This document shows, piece by piece, positions 50,536 through 54,354 of a stretch of DNA of 54,354 nt. The stretch comes from an uncultured Lachnospiraceae bacterium. Lineage in GTDB: Bacteria; Bacillota; Clostridia; Lachnospirales; Lachnospiraceae. The notes under the pieces were generated by a model. The model had not been told where the DNA came from. It ran no database searches and saw nothing but the letters and a program-made list of their open reading frames with translations. Each line of letters begins with the position of its first letter. The stretch's first letter is position 1. The DNA lies in NCBI GenBank assembly GCA_902780385.1, contig CACZFF010000011.1, positions 1-54,354 of the forward strand. Direction: 5' to 3'. Position numbers and translations under genes: made by a program.

Positions 50536-50670
50536 AAAATGAGTCACGAGGGACGGTTCTGCCTGACTCATTTTGAGATATAAGGGACGGTTCCGGCTGT
50601 CCCTCCTAAACCGTCCCATACAAGAGACACGAGGGACGGTTCCGGCTGTCCCAACTGAACCGTCCCATAT
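50536..50670. repeat. Three GGGACGGTTC palindromic units
   Basis: AAAATGAGTCA..TGACTCATTTT (50536-50574), then two units in which GGGACGG pairs with CCGTCCC. The sequence closely matches the copy after purH. It separates ktrB from the Crp-like gene, upstream of ktrB. Confidence 0.85.
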
Positions 50671-50861
50671 TATAAAAAAGGCATGAAAAAAGAGCGGAAG
50701 TCCGCCGGCACACATTCGCAGGGGAGGCTTTCGCTCTTACTATTTAATAAACATTTACATATTTAATAATTGAGATGCGCTTAATGATATATATGTGTCT
50801 TCAGAATCTGCAGAAGGCCTGTATTGCCGGTCAGTATCCCGGCCTGAGCTGCCTCATTTTT
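50671..50861. other. Intergenic region after the Crp/Fnr-like gene
   Basis: It contains an AAGAGCG...CGCTCTT hairpin (about 50688-50739) that can end the minus-strand Crp gene, then AT-rich sequence. No gene seen. Confidence 0.5.
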
Positions 50862-51548
50862 TCAGTCCTCCGGATCAGCAATCCGCAGAGTGAAATAATC
50901 TTTGTCAAAATCGATCACGCCCTCGTTTTTCAGGGCAGTCAGCTCCCGGGACATGGCGCTGCGGTTGATACACAGGTATTCTGCCATCTCGGTTCGCCGC
51001 AGGGGCAGGCGGAAGGACGCCTTTCCCTGCCGCTGTGCTTCCATGGACAGATAGGCGAGGATCTTTTCCCGCACAGAGCCCTGAGATGAGACTTCGATCC
51101 GTTCCATCAGCCTGCGGTTTTTGGCGCTGATCATGGCAAACATGTTCTTTGACAGCTGATGGTGGAAAGGACAGGAGTTTGTGCAGGGGTACAGAATCCG
51201 GCTGGCCGGCAGGAAGAGGATCAGGGAGGGAGAGGCTGTGACAAAGAAGACGCCTTCGTGCTCGGGTGTGATCTCACTGAAAGAAAAGGTCTCTCCGAAA
51301 ACATCCCCTGCCTGCATATATGAAAGCAGGGTTCGGTTGCCCCATATGTCCTGTTTGTACATATTTACGCTGCCCTCGATGACAGATCCCACGTTTCCGG
51401 CCAGATCCCCCTCCAGCCGGATGAGGCTGTCTTTTTTATACTCTCTGATCCGGCAGCCCAGACAGTCGAAGAGCAGCGTGCAGTCCGCCGGGCTGATTCC
51501 ATCGAAGATGGGAAGCTGGGATATATCTGTAACATGTGCTTTCGGCAT
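50862..51548 (-). CDS. Crp/Fnr-family transcriptional regulator
   Basis: 228 residues: an N-terminal cyclic-nucleotide-type beta-barrel (about 15-130) and a winged helix-turn-helix (about 150-215; RTEMAEYLCINRSAMSRELTALKNEGVI). Cysteines at about 23, 29, 32 and in PCTNSCPF are plausible Fe-S or redox ligands, as in several clostridial regulators of this type, but spacing does not match FNR. Its usual neighbour in Clostridia, a hybrid-cluster protein, is absent. AAAGGA precedes the ATG. The -10 lies next to an IS66 element. Confidence 0.85.
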   Translation of the reverse strand: MPKAHVTDISQLPIFDGISPADCTLLFDCLGCRIREYKKDSLIRLEGDLAGNVGSVIEGSVNMYKQDIWGNRTLLSYMQAGDVFGETFSFSEITPEHEGVFFVTASPSLILFLPASRILYPCTNSCPFHHQLSKNMFAMISAKNRRLMERIEVSSQGSVREKILAYLSMEAQRQGKASFRLPLRRTEMAEYLCINRSAMSRELTALKNEGVIDFDKDYFTLRIADPED

Positions 51549-51742
51549 GGCAGAGTCCTTTCTGAAACTTCTTATCGGCCAAATTATTACTATTATACAT
51601 AAAAACTAGTTACTATTCACGGTGTATAAATATAGACTATCGAGGGGTTGAAAGGGTAACTTTGCAATAACCCCCAGATCACGCTTTTGGGGTGCGGGAT
51701 GCCAGCAAGGCTGCCATCCCGCTTTATTGGTTTCCTTTATGC

Positions 51743-51780
51743 GCACTTTAACAGACATCTTAAGATGTCTGACAAAGTGC
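51743..51780. repeat. Near-perfect 38-base palindrome inside the IS66 end
   Basis: GCACTTT-N2-CAGACATCTT/AAGATGTCTG-N2-AAAGTGC. A GCGGGATG/CATCCCGC hairpin (about 51697-51723) lies between it and the end. Both are downstream of the transposase and probably act as terminators or block read-through. Confidence 0.85.
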
Positions 51781-51940
51781 TTCCTGAAATGGTTCCTCAG
51801 CAAAAAATGATCCTGTCGTAAAAAAAGAAATGCAGTTCTGCTGTCCTGACTGGTTCTTTTGATCGGTTTATTAATAGACATGGCAACTTGGCCGGATGGA
51901 TGAACAGATCGATCCATCCGGCTGATTTTCGCATTTGTTT

Positions 51941-53704
51941 TCAACAGAACTCAGGAAATATTTCCCTGACCGTGAGCGGGTTTCCCTGCATAAGTCTGCT
52001 GAGTGCAGTTATTTCATTGATCCCATTTTTCCGGCAGGTCCTTGTATATGTCAGTATATCTGAATAATATCCTGCGTATTGAATGGATTCAAACTGCCCC
52101 GAGACTTTTTTCTTCGTCTTCGCTCCGCGAAGTTCCCGTTCACTGAGGTTGTTGGTATGGGGAAGTGAGAAGTCCTCCATCCAGGCGAAGAAATTGTCAT
52201 GGTATTTCCGCAGCCTGTTGATCACATTTAGTTCCTTCTGGCTGTTATAAGGGTTGAAATCCTTGCGGATCCTTGCTTCTGCGGAGCTGAGGAGCTCCTC
52301 CATCCTGGAATCAAACTCTGCGATCCGTTCTGCGCTGAATGACAGGACCCCCCTTGCAAAAAGGTCGTTCCGTTCTTTTATGGCTTCGGAAATAAGCTTT
52401 TTTGCCAGGACCATTTCTTCGTGCTTTGTGTCATCGGCAGATTTCTGCAGATCACGCTCGACATGCTGGCAGCACTCGAGATTCCTGAAATGGAATGCCT
52501 CGTTATAGTTGACTGTGTTGTGGTCATGCATGACATAGGTCTCGTCTGTAAGATGATCGAGGATCCGGTCTTCAAGGATCCCTGCAAGATCCTTGTGCTC
52601 ATGAGCGGTGTAGTAGGAGATCCGCTCATCCCCGTAAAATCTCAGGTAAGCCTGTTTTGCCAGGATGGTGATGACTGTATCATCCCAGAACAGGACGCGC
52701 CGTGTCAGGATCAGGAGCCGGAGGTCTCTTTTGAAGGCGGCAAGTTTTCTCGAGGCCTTTTTAGGAAGTTTTGTGACATATCCCTCAGACGGGCAGACCT
52801 GCCCGTTTGTTACTGCGGACAAAAACAGAGGGACCTTGTTGATCGCCGAATTGACCGTGTTCATCAGAGAGAGCGCGACCGCCTGGATGTTGGGGCCGTA
52901 ATGGCATTGCCCCATATGTTCCGGGTCTGCAGACAGAGAGATCAGCGTACCGCATCCCGTGCATTTGTAAACATAATAAATGTGTTTCTTTCTGTGTACT
53001 TTTATTTCTATATCTGTCTCGTATTTTACCTCCTGCCTTCCCGTATAAATGAAAGTATCTGATCCGCAGACAGGGCATTCCTCTTTGGCAGGATCGACTT
53101 CATGCAGGACGGTCTCGTCGATCTGATCTTCATCCGGAGGCTCCGGCAAATGCTGTTTGTGTCCGGGCTGGCCTCCTTTTTTCCTGCCTGTACTCCTGCG
53201 GGAGTTCGGGATGACCTTTTTCTTTCCAATGGGTGTCTGGGCGGTCGGGATGCCGGTATTGGTCCCGTCACGGGCAAGCAGGGCTTCGGCATGGGCAAGG
53301 CGGTTTTCCAGTTCTTTTATAGTCTTGTCCTTCTCTTCGAGTTTTTTCTCATACGCATCTGCCAGGGCTGCCTTCTCTTCGTGGCGTTTCATGTCTGCAT
53401 CAAAACATCTCTGCTTCAGTTTTAAGATCTGATCCTGGGCCTTACGAAGGTTTGCGTCTTCCTCAGCAATGATGTCATCGCAGGTCGCAAACCACTTTTC
53501 CCTGACGTCTATTGTCTCCTTATGGGCCAGGGCAAGCTCCTTTTTGAGCCTTTCTATCTCACGCCGCAGGGCATCGGTCTCCTTACGGTGTGCCTCTTTC
53601 ATCTTCAGATATTTTTTCCCTGTCTTAAAGGCTTCAAGTTCATTCTCAAGTGCCTTGATCCTGTACTGAAGGGAACTTTCGTAAAGAAAGGCTTGGGTGA
53701 TCAT
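51941..53704 (-). CDS. IS66-family transposase (TnpC)
   Basis: 587 residues. A very long coiled coil (about 10-145), a Lys/Arg-rich linker with GRKKGGQPGHK, the IS66 zinc finger (C210/C213 and C248/C251), and the DDE core: D341 or D342 (WDDT), D394 (MHDHN) and E522 (NNLSERELRG). The reading frame is intact. GGAGA is 8 bases before ATG 53704. It is 43 bases after the small gene and shares its promoter. Confidence 0.92.
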   Translation of the reverse strand: MITQAFLYESSLQYRIKALENELEAFKTGKKYLKMKEAHRKETDALRREIERLKKELALAHKETIDVREKWFATCDDIIAEEDANLRKAQDQILKLKQRCFDADMKRHEEKAALADAYEKKLEEKDKTIKELENRLAHAEALLARDGTNTGIPTAQTPIGKKKVIPNSRRSTGRKKGGQPGHKQHLPEPPDEDQIDETVLHEVDPAKEECPVCGSDTFIYTGRQEVKYETDIEIKVHRKKHIYYVYKCTGCGTLISLSADPEHMGQCHYGPNIQAVALSLMNTVNSAINKVPLFLSAVTNGQVCPSEGYVTKLPKKASRKLAAFKRDLRLLILTRRVLFWDDTVITILAKQAYLRFYGDERISYYTAHEHKDLAGILEDRILDHLTDETYVMHDHNTVNYNEAFHFRNLECCQHVERDLQKSADDTKHEEMVLAKKLISEAIKERNDLFARGVLSFSAERIAEFDSRMEELLSSAEARIRKDFNPYNSQKELNVINRLRKYHDNFFAWMEDFSLPHTNNLSERELRGAKTKKKVSGQFESIQYAGYYSDILTYTRTCRKNGINEITALSRLMQGNPLTVREIFPEFC

Positions 53705-53747
53705 GCGATCTTCTCCGATCGGGCTGGTACTGCCGCAGGTGTCTGGT

Positions 53748-54125
53748 TCAGGTTTCGTTTTCTTCTATGGATGCGGACGAGATCTCCAGGATGGATCTGG
53801 AAGCAATGGAGATCCTGGACATAGCTGCGCGGAGTTTTTTTATCTGATCCTCCAGTTCACTGATGCGCCGTTCCATATCCTTGCACTCTCTTGTTTTTTC
53901 CTCCAGAGCTGCCTGTAATCCCAGATCTGCCGGGGATGCCTGCGCAGTTGTGGTTTCTTTTTTCTTCCTTTTTGTGGAAGGGATAAGTTCACCAGTTTCC
54001 GGATCCAGCTTTCCCAGATATTTGCGGATGGGCCGCGACTGCTTTGTTACAGGATCATAATGAGAGGTTGATTCATACAGGGTAACGACACCTGTTTTTT
54101 TATTTGTATATCTTACGATTGACAT
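53748..54125 (-). CDS. Small IS66-associated protein with coiled coil
   Basis: 125 residues. The N-terminus (SIVRYTNKKTGVVTLYES..YDPVTKQSRP..KYLGKLDPETGELIP) is a short basic/aromatic module often seen beside IS66 transposases in Firmicutes; a predicted coiled coil follows (about 72-105). Not TnpA or TnpB by motif. AAAGGAG precedes ATG 54125; the longer frame overlaps the promoter. It may regulate or assist the transposase. Function unproven. Confidence 0.75.
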   Translation of the reverse strand: MSIVRYTNKKTGVVTLYESTSHYDPVTKQSRPIRKYLGKLDPETGELIPSTKRKKKETTTAQASPADLGLQAALEEKTRECKDMERRISELEDQIKKLRAAMSRISIASRSILEISSASIEENET

Positions 54126-54174
54126 GATACTGCTCCTTTCCAGAGTAGATAAGGTGTATTCATCTATTGGTACT

Positions 54175-54203
54175 ATTATACCATTAAATACCAATAATGT
54201 CAA
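54175..54203 (-). promoter_or_regulatory. Consensus promoter of the IS66 genes with ATTGGTA repeats
   Basis: On the minus strand TTGACA (54198-54203) and TATAAT (54175-54180) are 17 bases apart, a perfect sigma-A consensus. ATTGGTA/TACCAAT copies lie at about 54166-54172, 54189-54195, 54209-54216 and 54231-54238, forming two inverted pairs around and upstream of the promoter. They look like operators. Confidence 0.75.
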
Positions 54204-54354
54204 GTTTTTATTGGTATTTAATTTAAATAAAATACCAATATTTTTCCGCCAAAAAAGCCCCTAAACAGGGGCAAAATCACAGTCAGCAGTTATGTCAAAT
54301 AGAAATACTATTTTAATGATGTATTAATGGATTAAAAACACTGTGAATAGTAAC

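Larger units (their letters stand above)
51609..54354 (-). mobile_element. IS66-family element (ISBst12-like layout)
   Basis: Terminal repeats GTTACTATTCACGGTGT (51609-51625) and ACACTGTGAATAGTAAC (54338-54354) match in 16 of 17 positions. The element is 2,746 bases and ends exactly at the window edge, so the target duplication cannot be seen. It has an IS66 transposase and one small upstream gene, and no tnpA/tnpB pair. Confidence 0.88.

Noticed and set aside
51606-51944. 112-codon minus-strand frame at the IS66 end
   Set aside because: It spans two hairpins and ends at the terminal inverted repeat, with no recognisable motif. Most likely non-coding element end.

Overview
This window looks like chromosomal DNA from an anaerobic, gut-type Firmicute, most probably a Lachnospiraceae-like Clostridium relative. 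The signs are roughly 50% GC, strong AGGAGG ribosome sites with some TTG/GTG starts, a SigH-type sporulation sigma factor in its usual cysS-mrnC-rlmB-sigH neighbourhood, a GlgC/GlgD pair, a two-gene SufC/SufB (minimal SUF) system, a butyryl-CoA-dehydrogenase-like enzyme, and a sortase substrate ending in a KTGD-type signal. The placement is inference from gene content only.

Layout. 1-7.0 kb: the end of a DUF5714-type gene, a lactate permease, two related lipoproteins on either side of a small membrane protein, a SHOCT-tailed membrane protein, and a secreted NlpC/P60 hydrolase with cell-wall-binding repeats. 7.5-19.6 kb: a cell-surface block with a giant SpaA/VaFE-type anchored adhesin, a lipoprotein, oligoendopeptidase F, a membrane-anchored C11 (clostripain-like) peptidase and a C39-like cysteine-peptidase candidate. 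19.7-23.7 kb: tRNA-Thr(GGU), an HD hydrolase, and an operon of DUF134 regulator, sufC and sufB. 24-26.3 kb: glgC-glgD with a long leader. 27-31.1 kb: a zinc-ribbon/YARHG membrane protein and a second membrane protein, split by an IS4-family insertion whose target duplication carries the stop codon. 31.2-33.5 kb: a split PurH pathway end (PurO-type cyclohydrolase plus stand-alone AICAR transformylase) behind a structured leader. 33.6-41.2 kb: housekeeping genes ispF, cysS, mrnC, rlmB, sigH, a YfbR-like nucleotidase, trmD and pepT. 41.6-44.2 kb: a DnaJ-like chaperone and the acyl-CoA dehydrogenase. 44.5-50.4 kb: one minus-strand potassium cluster (ktrB, ktrA, a small membrane protein, a shortened kdpD, kdpE) with no kdpFABC nearby. 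50.9-54.35 kb: a Crp/Fnr regulator and an IS66-family element that reaches the last base of the window.

How the parts work together. The surface block would build and trim cell-envelope protein. The potassium block pairs a transporter with a two-component system that normally controls a different pump. The DUF134-sufCB operon suggests a cysteine-rich regulator tied to Fe-S assembly.

The most unexplained structure is not a gene. At least nine gene ends (pepF, the C39-like gene, cysS, mrnC, trmD, pepT, dnaJ-like, kdpD, the small membrane protein), and probably ktrA, are followed by short tandem arrays of 10-66 bp units. In most of these the unit contains the stop codon or resembles the last codons of the gene. 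Two other intergenic repeat families are present: GGGACGGTTC palindromes, and a GTTAC...GTAAC hairpin element.
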